Shown here one piece after another: positions 34,258-42,247 of a DNA stretch of 64,000 nucleotides; positions within the stretch are counted from its first letter, which is position 1, and each line of letters starts with the position of its first letter. The DNA comes from an uncultured Eubacterium sp. (GTDB lineage: Bacteria; Bacillota; Clostridia; Oscillospirales; Acutalibacteraceae), in NCBI RefSeq assembly GCF_934561735.1, contig NZ_CAKTGT010000004.1, positions 1 to 64,000 on the forward strand, given 5' to 3'. A model generated the notes under the pieces. That model had not been told where the DNA came from. It saw nothing but the letters and a program-made list of their open reading frames with translations, and ran no database searches. The position numbers and the translations under genes were made by a program.

Positions 34258-35291
34258 ACATAAACGATGTTATAAAAGCACTCAAAGAATATGACGGCGA
34301 AGAAATAACGCTTATGGAAGTTTGCGGAACTCACACCGCATCAATCAGCGAAAACGCTATTCCGTCACTTATAAGCGACAAAATTCATCTTATCAGCGGT
34401 CCGGGTTGCCCTGTATGCGTTACTGTTTCGGACTATGTTGACAAGTTGATTGAACTTGCACTTGACGGCAATGTAATAGTTACATTCGGTGATATGATTA
34501 GAGTTCCGGGCAGTAAAAAAGCCCTCAAAGACATAAAGTTTGAGGGTGCCGACATCAGAATGGTATATTCCCCGACGGAAACGATTGAACTTGCAAAAGC
34601 AGAACCGAACAAAAACTTTGTGTTTGCGGCAGTCGGATTTGAAACCACCACGCCGATATATGCACTGTTGCTTGACGAAATCATAAAACAAAAAATAGAA
34701 AATGTGCAACTTTTGACCGCACTGAAAACCATGCCGAATGTTATTGCCACGCTTTGCGAAAACGATAACAAGATTGACGGCTTTATTGCTCCGGGACATG
34801 TTGCGGTTATTACAGGAAGCGACGCATTTGTGCCTCTTGCCGAAAAATACAATTTGCCGTTTGCGGTCAGCGGATTTGAAGCGGAAGAAATACTTGCATC
34901 AATATATGCACTTATTAAACTTCGCAGACAAGGTAAAGTAATCAACCTTTACAAATCAGCGGTGACAAGCGAAAGAAACGAAAAAGCGTTTGAGATTGTG
35001 CACAAATATTTTGAAGAATACGATGCACCGTGGCGAGGATTGGGCATTATAAAAGGCTCGGGAATGGCATTAAAGAAAGAATTTGCAAAATATGATGCAG
35101 GTTCACGAGAACTTATTAATGATTATTCATACCAAAAAGGGTGCTTGTGCGGTGAGATTATCTCGGGCAACAAGAAGCCAAGCGAATGTCCTCTTTACGG
35201 CAAAATCTGCACACCCGAAAATCCAAAAGGCGCTTGTATGGTGAGCATTGAGGGCACTTGCCACAACTACATAACCAACAACAGGAAGTAA
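34254..35291 (+). CDS. hypD: HypD, Fe(CN)2CO scaffold protein
   Basis: 345 residues. MEVCGTHTASIS with the iron-binding cysteine, SGPGCPVCVT thiol-redox motif, and the C-terminal [4Fe-4S] ligands GCLCGEIISG, CPLYGKIC and GACMVS. Works with HypC to assemble the iron-diatomic-ligand unit. Confidence 0.96.
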   Translation: MNINDVIKALKEYDGEEITLMEVCGTHTASISENAIPSLISDKIHLISGPGCPVCVTVSDYVDKLIELALDGNVIVTFGDMIRVPGSKKALKDIKFEGADIRMVYSPTETIELAKAEPNKNFVFAAVGFETTTPIYALLLDEIIKQKIENVQLLTALKTMPNVIATLCENDNKIDGFIAPGHVAVITGSDAFVPLAEKYNLPFAVSGFEAEEILASIYALIKLRRQGKVINLYKSAVTSERNEKAFEIVHKYFEEYDAPWRGLGIIKGSGMALKKEFAKYDAGSRELINDYSYQKGCLCGEIISGNKKPSECPLYGKICTPENPKGACMVSIEGTCHNYITNNRK

Positions 35292-35295
35292 AAAT

Positions 35296-36273
35296 ATGAA
35301 AATCACATTATCACACGGAAGCGGCGGCAAGGCTACAAGCGAGCTGATAGACAAAATTTTTGCACGCAGCTTTTCAAACCCGATACTGAATATGATGGAG
35401 GACAGTGCGGTTGTTGACGGACACCGAAAAATCGCAATAACAACCGACAGCTTTGTTGTGACTCCCCTATTTTTCAAGGGCGGCGACATCGGCAGATTAG
35501 CCGTTTGCGGAACGGTAAACGACCTGCTTATGCGAGGTGCCGTGCCTAAATACATCACATCTGCATTCATCATCGAGGAGGGTGCAGACACCGAAACGCT
35601 TGAACGCATTGCAAAATCAATGGCTGAAACTGCGGCAGAAGCCGGAGTTTCCGTTGTTGCCGGCGACACAAAGGTTATCGAGGGCAACGGCGGCGTGTAC
35701 ATCAACACCGCAGGTGTAGGCTTTGTTGACAACGAAAACATCGTTTCAACAAACTTGCAAGACGGCGACTGCGTAATTGTAAGCGGAACTATGGGCGACC
35801 ACCACGCAACAATTCTTTCTGCAAGAATGGAAATCGAAAACAGCATAAAATCGGACAATGCTCCGCTGACCGACATTGTAAAAAACCTGATTGACGGCGG
35901 AATTGACCTCCACTGTATGCGTGATGTTACAAGAGGCGGACTCGGAACGGTACTCAACGAACTTGCAAACGCCTCCTGCAAAGGGATTGAGATAGAAGAA
36001 AGTGCAATTCCGATCAGCGATGAAGTCAAGGCATTTTCAAAAATCCTGGGACTTAACATTTTGCATATGGGCAACGAGGGTAAGCTGGTTGCGATTGTAC
36101 CGAGCGAGCAAGCCGACAAGGCGGTACAATTAATGAAACAGAGCAAATACGGCGAAAATGCCGCAATAATAGGCAAAGTAACAAACGGTGACGGCGTAAC
36201 GCTTATTACTCCGCTCGGCGGACAAAGAAAAGTAAATGTGCTGATCGGTGAGGGATTGCCGAGAATTTGCTGA
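35296..36273 (+). CDS. hypE: HypE, carbamoyl dehydratase for cyanide ligand synthesis
   Basis: 325 residues. PurM/AIR-synthase fold: SHGSGGKAT, TTDSFVVTPLFF and GDIGRLAVCGTVNDL; the C-terminal PRIC carries the cysteine that receives the carbamoyl group from HypF and is dehydrated to thiocyanate. GGAAG ribosome site. Last gene of the ech-hyp unit; hypA and hypB (nickel insertion) are not in the window. Confidence 0.96.
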   Translation: MKITLSHGSGGKATSELIDKIFARSFSNPILNMMEDSAVVDGHRKIAITTDSFVVTPLFFKGGDIGRLAVCGTVNDLLMRGAVPKYITSAFIIEEGADTETLERIAKSMAETAAEAGVSVVAGDTKVIEGNGGVYINTAGVGFVDNENIVSTNLQDGDCVIVSGTMGDHHATILSARMEIENSIKSDNAPLTDIVKNLIDGGIDLHCMRDVTRGGLGTVLNELANASCKGIEIEESAIPISDEVKAFSKILGLNILHMGNEGKLVAIVPSEQADKAVQLMKQSKYGENAAIIGKVTNGDGVTLITPLGGQRKVNVLIGEGLPRIC

Positions 36274-36284
36274 TACACAAAACA

Positions 36285-36321
36285 AAAAGATGAGCCGCAT
36301 TAAAAACACGGTTCATCTTTT
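36285..36321. terminator. bidirectional rho-independent terminator
   Basis: Thirteen-bp stem AAAAGATGAGCCG / CGGTTCATCTTTT (one G.U), 11-base loop, T/A-rich flanks; ends the ech-hyp operon and convergent metY. Confidence 0.85.
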
Positions 36322-36345
36322 TTATGCATAATATGCAGAGAGGAT

Positions 36346-37626
36346 TTATTTAATTTTATCAAATGCCTGTTCAAGGTCGGCAATAATATCATCGATATGC
36401 TCTGTACCGATTGAAAGGCGGATTGTGTTTGGCTTGATATTTTGTTCTGCAAGTTCCTCAGGGCTGAGCTGTGAGTGAGTTGTTGTTGCAGGGTGAATAA
36501 CAAGTGACTTAACATCTGCTACATTTGCAAGGATTGAGAAAATTTGAAGTGAGTCAATGAACTTCTTTGCTTCTGCTTCTCCGCCCTTGATTTCAAATGT
36601 AAAGATTGAGCCGGCACCGTTAGGGAAATATTCGTTATAAAGTGCCTGATACTTAGGGTTAAGTGACGGGTGATTTACTTTTTCAACAAGCGGATGATTG
36701 TTGAGGTATTTAATAACTTTCTTTGCATTTTCAACATGACGCTCTACACGAAGTGAGAGTGTTTCTGTGCCCTGAAGAAGAAGGAATGCGTTGAAAGGCG
36801 AAATTGTAGCACCTGTGTCACGAAGAATGATTGCACGAATGTAAGTTACAAATGCCGCAGGACCTACAGCGTCTACAAAGCTGATGCCGTGATAGCTTGG
36901 GTTTGAATCTGCGATTTGCGGGAACTTGCCCGAAGCTTTCCAATCAAACTTGCCGCTGTCTACGATGATACCGCCGAGAGTTGTACCGTGACCGCCGATG
37001 AACTTTGTTGCTGATGAAGCAATAATATCCGCACCGAGTTCGATTGGACGAAGAAGATAAGGAGTTGTGAATGTATCGTCAACTACAAGCGGAATGTTGT
37101 GCTTGTGAGCGATTTCGGCAACTGCCTTAATATCGATAATGTTTGAATTTGGATTGCCCAAAGTTTCAATAAAGATAGCCTTTGTGTTGTCCTGAATTGC
37201 ATCTTCAAAATTTTGAACATCGTCAGGGTCAACAAATGTTGTTGTAACACCGCTGTGTGGAAAAGTGTGTGCAAGATAATTGTATGTGCCGCCGTAAATT
37301 GTCTTTGCGGCTACAATGTGGTCACCTGCGGAAGCAAGTGCCTGAAATACATAAGAAATTGCCGCTGCGCCCGAAGCTGTTGCCAAGCCTGCTACACCGC
37401 CCTCAAGAGCCGCAAGTCTTTGCTCAAGAACATCCTGTGTGCTGTTTGTAAGTCTGCCGTAAATATTACCTGCATCTGCAAGACCGAATCTTGCCTGAGC
37501 GTGATCGCTGTTGCGGAAAACATAAGATGTTGTTTGGTAAATCGGCACTGCTCTTGCGTCTGATGCCGGGTCCGGTGATTCCTGTCCTACATGAAGTTGT
37601 AATGTTTCAAATTTATAATTAGCCAT
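36346..37626 (-). CDS. metY: O-acetylhomoserine sulfhydrylase
   Basis: 426 residues, full length for the Cys/Met metabolism PLP family. Makes homocysteine (or methionine) from O-acetylhomoserine and sulfide (or methanethiol). PLP lysine K208 in SSATKFIGGHG, phosphate-binding SGAAAISY and IYGRLTNST, and VVDDTFTTPYL. MetY rather than CGS: longer insert after KFIGGHGTTLGG and the SIGTEHIDDIIADLEQA end. The ribosome site GAAAGGAAATT lies 7 bases before the ATG and is complementary to part of an upstream leader peptide gene, suggesting translational control. Confidence 0.92.
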   Translation of the reverse strand: MANYKFETLQLHVGQESPDPASDARAVPIYQTTSYVFRNSDHAQARFGLADAGNIYGRLTNSTQDVLEQRLAALEGGVAGLATASGAAAISYVFQALASAGDHIVAAKTIYGGTYNYLAHTFPHSGVTTTFVDPDDVQNFEDAIQDNTKAIFIETLGNPNSNIIDIKAVAEIAHKHNIPLVVDDTFTTPYLLRPIELGADIIASSATKFIGGHGTTLGGIIVDSGKFDWKASGKFPQIADSNPSYHGISFVDAVGPAAFVTYIRAIILRDTGATISPFNAFLLLQGTETLSLRVERHVENAKKVIKYLNNHPLVEKVNHPSLNPKYQALYNEYFPNGAGSIFTFEIKGGEAEAKKFIDSLQIFSILANVADVKSLVIHPATTTHSQLSPEELAEQNIKPNTIRLSIGTEHIDDIIADLEQAFDKIK

Positions 37627-37632
37627 GATAAT

Positions 37633-37717
37633 AATTTCCTTTCAAGTTAAAAATGTTTTTGTAATAATCGGTTTTAATAAATCAACAGCAAAAACACATT
37701 CGCCCGAAACGGAAATT
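37633..37717 (-). promoter_or_regulatory. possible anti-Shine-Dalgarno pairing upstream of metY
   Basis: In the minus-strand RNA, GAAAGGAAATT (37633-37643, the metY ribosome site) can pair with AATTTCCGTTTC (37706-37717) inside the leader peptide gene: 11 pairs with one bulged G. A ribosome stalled on the leader's terminal Cys codons would reach this stretch and free the site. Mechanism is inference from complementarity. Confidence 0.5.
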
Positions 37718-37750
37718 TTGGCGTAACAATCGTTCAAATAAATTGTTCAT
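37682..37750 (-). CDS. 22-residue Cys-rich leader peptide of metY
   Basis: ATG at 37750 with AGGAG seven bases upstream, stop TGA at 37684. Product begins MNNLFERLLR and ends RMCFCC: three cysteines and one methionine in the last five residues. It lies between the promoter and metY, the place of classic amino-acid-sensing leader peptides. Its coding sequence pairs with the metY ribosome site. No intrinsic terminator is seen between it and metY, so translational rather than transcriptional attenuation is more likely. Too short for similarity arguments; support is the strong ribosome site, codon content and position. Confidence 0.6.
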   Translation of the reverse strand: MNNLFERLLRQNFRFGRMCFCC

Positions 37751-37801
37751 AACCAATCTCCTATTGCCTACTGCACAAGTAGGTTTTGTTGTTATGTTTG
37801 C

Positions 37802-37830
37802 ATTATAACCTATAAAACCCACTATGTCAA
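37802..37830 (-). promoter_or_regulatory. strong sigma-A promoter of the metY leader
   Basis: Minus strand TTGACA (37825-37830), 17 bases, TATAAT (37802-37807): both hexamers match consensus. Confidence 0.85.
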
Positions 37831-37840
37831 TAGGTTTTAT
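37812..37840. promoter_or_regulatory. operator-like dyad over the metY -35 box
   Basis: ATAAAACC (37812-37819) and GGTTTTAT (37833-37840), perfect inverted copies separated by 13 bases that include the -35 hexamer. Placement fits a repressor site. The protein is unknown; Rrf2-type sulfur regulators such as CymR are a family-based guess. Confidence 0.55.
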
Positions 37841-37858
37841 GTATTTTTTTCAAAAAAC

Positions 37859-37886
37859 TTGACAACACCCCTTTTATATGGATAAT
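37859..37886 (+). promoter_or_regulatory. promoter of larBC
   Basis: TTGACA (37859-37864), 16 bases, GATAAT (37881-37886). It lies so close to the start codon (17 bases) that the transcript would be nearly leaderless ahead of GGTGAT. Confidence 0.5.
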
Positions 37887-37902
37887 GATATTAGGTGATA
37901 TA

Positions 37903-38652
37903 ATGAATAAAGAACAGTTATTATATATATTAGAGAGTGTTAAAAACGGCGGATTATCTCCTGCCGAAGCACTGAACAAAATAAAACTTGCACCGTATGA
38001 AGATATAGGCTTTGCAAATGTTGACACTTCACGCTCACTCCGTCACGGGGTAGGAGAAGTGATATACGGCAAGAGCAAGACCGCCGAGCAAATAAAAGCA
38101 ATAGCACAAAAACTGCTTGACAGCGGAGAAAAAACGGTGCTCATCACAAGAATTGACAAAGAAAAGGCAGAATATATAAACAAAACCATACCGCTTGACT
38201 ATGACGAAGAAGCAAGGACGGCGGTTGCCGGAATTATACCAAGACCGAACGGAAAAGGCAAAATAGTTGTTTGCTGTGCAGGAACATCGGATTTGTACTG
38301 TGCAAAAGAGGCGGTAATCACGGCAAAAGCATTCGGCAACGAAGTTGTTGAAATGTATGATGTCGGCGTTGCGGGAATACACAGACTACTTGACAAAACA
38401 GAAATTTTAGCAAACGCAACGGCTGTTATTGCAATTGCCGGAATGGAGGGCGCACTTGCAAGTGTTGTAGGCGGGCTTGCCTCCTGCCCCGTTATCGCTG
38501 TGCCTACAAGTGTTGGCTACGGCGCAAGCTTTGGCGGAGTTTCGGCTCTTTTGGCTATGCTCAACAGTTGTGCAAGCAATGTCAGTGTTGTTAATATAGA
38601 CAACGGCTTCGGTGCGGCATACATAGCAAGTATGATAAATCATCTGGAATAA
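37903..38652 (+). CDS. larB: LarB, nickel-pincer cofactor biosynthesis carboxylase/hydrolase
   Basis: 249 residues from ATG 37903 (AGGTG five bases upstream; ATG 37885 is the alternative). LarB carboxylates and cleaves nicotinate adenine dinucleotide to begin the nickel-pincer nucleotide. PurE-like C-terminal domain: VVCCAGTSDLYCAKEA, MYDVGVAGIHRLL, AIAGMEGALASVVGGL and PTSVGYGASFGGVSALLAML, all typical. Four bases before larC. Divergent from metY. Confidence 0.95.
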   Translation: MNKEQLLYILESVKNGGLSPAEALNKIKLAPYEDIGFANVDTSRSLRHGVGEVIYGKSKTAEQIKAIAQKLLDSGEKTVLITRIDKEKAEYINKTIPLDYDEEARTAVAGIIPRPNGKGKIVVCCAGTSDLYCAKEAVITAKAFGNEVVEMYDVGVAGIHRLLDKTEILANATAVIAIAGMEGALASVVGGLASCPVIAVPTSVGYGASFGGVSALLAMLNSCASNVSVVNIDNGFGAAYIASMINHLE

Positions 38653-38655
38653 CAT

Positions 38656-39780
38656 ATGAAAAGTTTATATTTAGAATGTAATATGGGTGTGGCAGGCGAT
38701 ATGCTCTGTGCTTCTCTGCTCGACACTCTTAATGAAAAAGATAAAGAATATATAATAAATAAATTAAATACATTATTAAGCGATGTAACCGTAAGCCTAA
38801 ATACTACAACAAAAAACGGTATCAAAGCATCAAAATTTGATGTTAATATAAAAAAAGACGGACACACTCACACGAGCATATCCGAAATATACAATATTAT
38901 TGACAGTTTTGACCTGCCGCAACAAGTCAAGGAAAATGCAAAAGCTGTGTACAAACTTATTGCCGAGGCAGAAAGCAAGGTGCACGGCACAACGGTTGCC
39001 GATGTTCACTTGCACGAAGTCGGTGCAAAGGATGCCATAATCGACATCACCGCGTGCTGTTTGCTGATTGATTATTTGCAAATTGACAAAACCGTGTGCT
39101 CACCGATTGCAACAGGCTTTGGCGAAGTCAAAACAGCACACGGAATTATGCCTGTTCCTGCTCCTGCAACTGCGGAACTATTAAGTACGATACCGTGCTT
39201 TACGGGCGACATAAAAAGTGAGCTGACAACTCCGACAGGCGTGGCACTTGTCAAATTTTTTGCAAACGAGTTTTCCGCTTCAAACGGCGAATACGAAAAA
39301 GTCGGCTACGGTGCAGGCACAAAAGACTTTGAAAAGCCGAACATCATAAGAGCTTTTATCAAAGAAAGCGACACCGACACGGTGTTTGAACTTCGCTGTC
39401 AAATCGACGATATGACGGGAGAGGAACTTGGATATGCACTGAACAAAATGCTCGCCCTCGGTGCAAAAGACGCATACATCAAGCCGATTATTATGAAAAA
39501 GAGCAGACCCGCCTTTGAATTTACGGTTATCTGCTCCCCTGCCGACAAAGACGAACTTACAATCCAGATGTTCAAACACACAACAACGCTTGGCATAAGG
39601 CAAATTGAGTGTGTTCGTGCAATTCTCGACAGAAAAATATACGAAAAAAACGGTGTTCGCATCAAGCGTTCGCACGGCTACGGCACACAAACCGAAAAAA
39701 TTGAATTTGACGATATTGTAAAAATTGCGGAAGAAAACGACATCTCGGTTTTTGAAGCAAGAAAAATGATTGAAAAATAA
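38656..39780 (+). CDS. larC: LarC, nickel insertion cyclometallase
   Basis: 374 residues, one uninterrupted frame (in Lactobacillus plantarum larC needs a programmed frameshift). LarC inserts nickel into the pincer nucleotide. Family opening YLECNMGVAGDMLCASL, then DVHLHEVGAKDAIIDI, PVPAPATAELL and ELTTPTGVAL. A His-rich stretch (KDGHTHTSIS) is visible near residue 75. larE (sulfur insertion) and larA (lactate racemase) or another client are not in the window. Confidence 0.95.
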   Translation: MKSLYLECNMGVAGDMLCASLLDTLNEKDKEYIINKLNTLLSDVTVSLNTTTKNGIKASKFDVNIKKDGHTHTSISEIYNIIDSFDLPQQVKENAKAVYKLIAEAESKVHGTTVADVHLHEVGAKDAIIDITACCLLIDYLQIDKTVCSPIATGFGEVKTAHGIMPVPAPATAELLSTIPCFTGDIKSELTTPTGVALVKFFANEFSASNGEYEKVGYGAGTKDFEKPNIIRAFIKESDTDTVFELRCQIDDMTGEELGYALNKMLALGAKDAYIKPIIMKKSRPAFEFTVICSPADKDELTIQMFKHTTTLGIRQIECVRAILDRKIYEKNGVRIKRSHGYGTQTEKIEFDDIVKIAEENDISVFEARKMIEK

Positions 39781-39785
39781 AAACG

Positions 39786-39814
39786 CCCCTGTAAAGATTT
39801 TCTCTTTACAGGGG
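39786..39814. terminator. bidirectional rho-independent terminator
   Basis: Twelve-bp perfect stem CCCCTGTAAAGA / TCTTTACAGGGG, 5-base loop, between convergent larC and thrS. Confidence 0.88.
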
Positions 39815-39825
39815 TTTGTGCTGTA

Positions 39826-41763
39826 TTATCTTGCTTTTGTTGCGATTTCGGTTACGATTCTTGAAAGGAATTCGTCAACAGAGGTTGCACCCTCGTCACC
39901 GTTCTTTCTTGAACGAACAGAAATTGTGTTTGCTTCAATGTCCTTATCACCAACAATAATCATATAAGGAACTTTCTCCATTTGTGCGGAACGAATCTTG
40001 AAACCTGTCTTTTCACTTCTGTCATCAAGTTCGCAGCGAACGCCTGCTGCCTGAAGTTTTGACATAACCTCACGGCAATAATCCTGATGTCTGTCTGCAA
40101 CAGGAAGGAACTTAACCTGAACAGGAGAAAGCCAAGTCGGGAATGCACCTGCATACTTCTCGATAAGGAGAGCAAGAGTTCTCTCATAGCAACCGATTGA
40201 AGTTCTGTGAATGATATATGGATTTTTCTTTTGACCGTCCTTATCTACATATTCCATACCGAACTTTTCTGCAAGCATTTGGTCGATTTGAATAGTAACA
40301 AGGGTGTCTTCCTTGCCGAATACATTTTTGATTTGAATATCAAGCTTAGGTCCGTAGAAAGCAGCTTCGCCGATACCGATTTTATAATCAATGCCGAGGT
40401 CGTCAAGGATAGTTTTCATAACGCCCTGTGCTTCATCCCACTGCTCTTTTGTGCCGATATACTTTTCTGTATCTTCAGGGTCCCACTGTGAGAAACGATA
40501 GGTCAAATCCTCTTTGAGTCCCAAAACTTCCATCATATAGTTTGTGAGCTCAAGACAAGCCTTGAATTCGTCCTCAAGCTGATCGGGACGGCACATCAAG
40601 TGACCCTCTGAAATTGTGAACTGACGAACACGGATAAGACCGTGCATTTCGCCCGATGCCTCGTTACGGAAAAGAGTTGATGTTTCGTCATATCTGAGCG
40701 GAAGGTCACGGTATGATCTTGCTCTGTTGAGATATGCCTGATACTGGAACGGGCAAGTCATAGGACGAAGTGCGAATACTTCCTTGTCCTTTTCTTCATC
40801 ACCGAGAACGAACATACCCTCCTTATAGTGGTCCCAGTGACCTGAAATCTTATAAAGGTCCGATTTTGCCATAAGAGGAGTTTTTGTAAGCAACCAACCT
40901 CTCTTTTCTTCCTCGTCCTCTACCCAACGCTGGAGAGTTTGGATAATCTTTGTACCCTTTGGAAGAAGAATAGGCAAGCCCTGACCGATGTAATCAACTG
41001 TTGTGAAGAGTTCAAGCTCTCTGCCGAGTTTGTTGTGGTCACGCTTTTTAGCCTCTTCAAGAGCGGCAAGATGTTCTTCAAGCATTGAAGCCTTAGGGAA
41101 TGCGGTACCGTAAACACGGCAAAGCATCTTGTTTTTCTCATCGCCTCTCCAGTAAGCACCTGTGCACTGTGTAAGCTTAAATGCCTTTACAACCTTCATA
41201 TCCATAAGGTGAGGGCCGGCACAAAGTTCTGTAAATTCGCCTTGCTCATAAAAACTGATCGGTTCGCCTTTTTCTGCGTGTTCCTTGATAAGTTCAATCT
41301 TATAAGGCTCATTCTTACTTTCCATAAGAGCAATTGCTTCGTCAACAGGAAGTTCAAATCTCTTAATTTCAGGATTTTCCTTAACAATTTTCTTCATTTC
41401 GGCTTCGATCTTTGCCAAATCTTCAGGTGAGAATGACTTTTCAACATCGAAGTCATAATAGAAACCGTTATCAATAGCAGGGCCGATAGTAAGTTTTGCT
41501 TCAGGATAAAGGCGTTTAACAGCCTGTGCCATAATATGAGAGGCGGTGTGGTTAAATGCCTTTCTGCCGTCCTCATCATCAAATGTGAGTATTTCGAGGC
41601 TTGCGTCGGTATCAATAACTGTTCTCAAATCTTTAACTTCGCCGTTGATTTTGCAACAGGTTGCGTTTCTGAAAAGTCCCATAGAAATGTCTTTTGTGAT
41701 GTCGGCAGCCGTTTTTGCTTCGTTATACTCTAAAACAGAGCCGTCTTTTAATGTGATTTTCAT
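39826..41763 (-). CDS. thrS: threonyl-tRNA synthetase
   Basis: 645 residues from ATG 41763 (AAGGAGG nine bases upstream). TGS domain (1-60), editing domain with HTASHIMAQ and CAGPH, class II catalytic core with motif 2 (FRNEASGEMHGLIRVRQF), the zinc ligand Cys in MTCPFQ, and motif 3 (HRTSIGCYERTLALLIE), then an anticodon-binding domain ending with GDKDIEANTISVRSR. Preceded by a T-box leader, so it is induced when threonine-tRNA is uncharged. Confidence 0.97.
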   Translation of the reverse strand: MKITLKDGSVLEYNEAKTAADITKDISMGLFRNATCCKINGEVKDLRTVIDTDASLEILTFDDEDGRKAFNHTASHIMAQAVKRLYPEAKLTIGPAIDNGFYYDFDVEKSFSPEDLAKIEAEMKKIVKENPEIKRFELPVDEAIALMESKNEPYKIELIKEHAEKGEPISFYEQGEFTELCAGPHLMDMKVVKAFKLTQCTGAYWRGDEKNKMLCRVYGTAFPKASMLEEHLAALEEAKKRDHNKLGRELELFTTVDYIGQGLPILLPKGTKIIQTLQRWVEDEEEKRGWLLTKTPLMAKSDLYKISGHWDHYKEGMFVLGDEEKDKEVFALRPMTCPFQYQAYLNRARSYRDLPLRYDETSTLFRNEASGEMHGLIRVRQFTISEGHLMCRPDQLEDEFKACLELTNYMMEVLGLKEDLTYRFSQWDPEDTEKYIGTKEQWDEAQGVMKTILDDLGIDYKIGIGEAAFYGPKLDIQIKNVFGKEDTLVTIQIDQMLAEKFGMEYVDKDGQKKNPYIIHRTSIGCYERTLALLIEKYAGAFPTWLSPVQVKFLPVADRHQDYCREVMSKLQAAGVRCELDDRSEKTGFKIRSAQMEKVPYMIIVGDKDIEANTISVRSRKNGDEGATSVDEFLSRIVTEIATKAR

Positions 41764-41781
41764 AATCTCATTCCTCCTTAA

Positions 41782-42004
41782 AAATAAAAAAACACCCTGA
41801 TAAACAGGGTGAATAAATATCCACGGTTCCACCTGAATTGCGATAAAAAATATCGCCGCTCAACGCTCTGTAACGGGAGCACCCGACCTGTATTAAAGGT
41901 ACTCAGAGGTGGTAACAGACTATGTTTGATACATCCTTTCACCTGCCGGATGCTCTCTGAAATCTTGCAAAGAATGCCGTGTCCTCATCAAAGTTTTTGC
42001 TTTT
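41782..42004 (-). ncRNA. T-box leader of thrS
   Basis: Minus-strand leader. T-box sequence AGGTGGAACCG (complement at 41824-41834), then the antiterminator side, then a terminator CACCCTG / CAGGGTG (41793-41811) with a run of seven T. ACC threonine codons occur in the region expected for the specifier loop (near 41898 and 41886), but I could not fix which one is used. Reads uncharged tRNA-Thr to allow transcription of thrS. Confidence 0.9.
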
Positions 42005-42010
42005 AAAAGT

Positions 42011-42039
42011 ATAATAGCACTGTTGATTTTGTTTGTCAA
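42011..42039 (-). promoter_or_regulatory. sigma-A promoter of the thrS T-box leader
   Basis: Minus strand TTGACA (42034-42039), 17 bases, TATTAT (42011-42016). Confidence 0.8.
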
Positions 42040-42088
42040 GTAACATTTTTTCAATCTCTAAACACAGTACCGTACTCAAAATATTTTC

Positions 42089-42117
42089 TTGACAAATACT
42101 ATATATTGAAGTATTAT
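42089..42117 (+). promoter_or_regulatory. sigma-A promoter of rny
   Basis: TTGACA, 17 bases, TATTAT; leader of about 125 bases to the rny start with no other obvious element. Back-to-back with the thrS promoter. Confidence 0.75.
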
Positions 42118-42247
42118 ATTTGTGACATTCTGTATATAAACCTATTGTATATGGGACTTACAAATGTCAAAATTGCATAAAACTGTACCTTTTCTGATGA
42201 AATTAACAATTATGTAAAAATTTAGAACAGAAGGAGGTGCTATTGAT

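Noticed and set aside
35127..36278. 383-residue minus-strand open frame over hypE
   Set aside because: Opposite-strand shadow of hypE with Ser/Ile/Pro-rich random composition; hypE motifs are unambiguous.
37627..37800. SAM riboswitch (S-box) or T-box before metY
   Set aside because: No T-box GGTGG-ACC sequence, no terminator hairpin with T run before metY, and no S-box-like conserved helices seen; the leader peptide explains the region.
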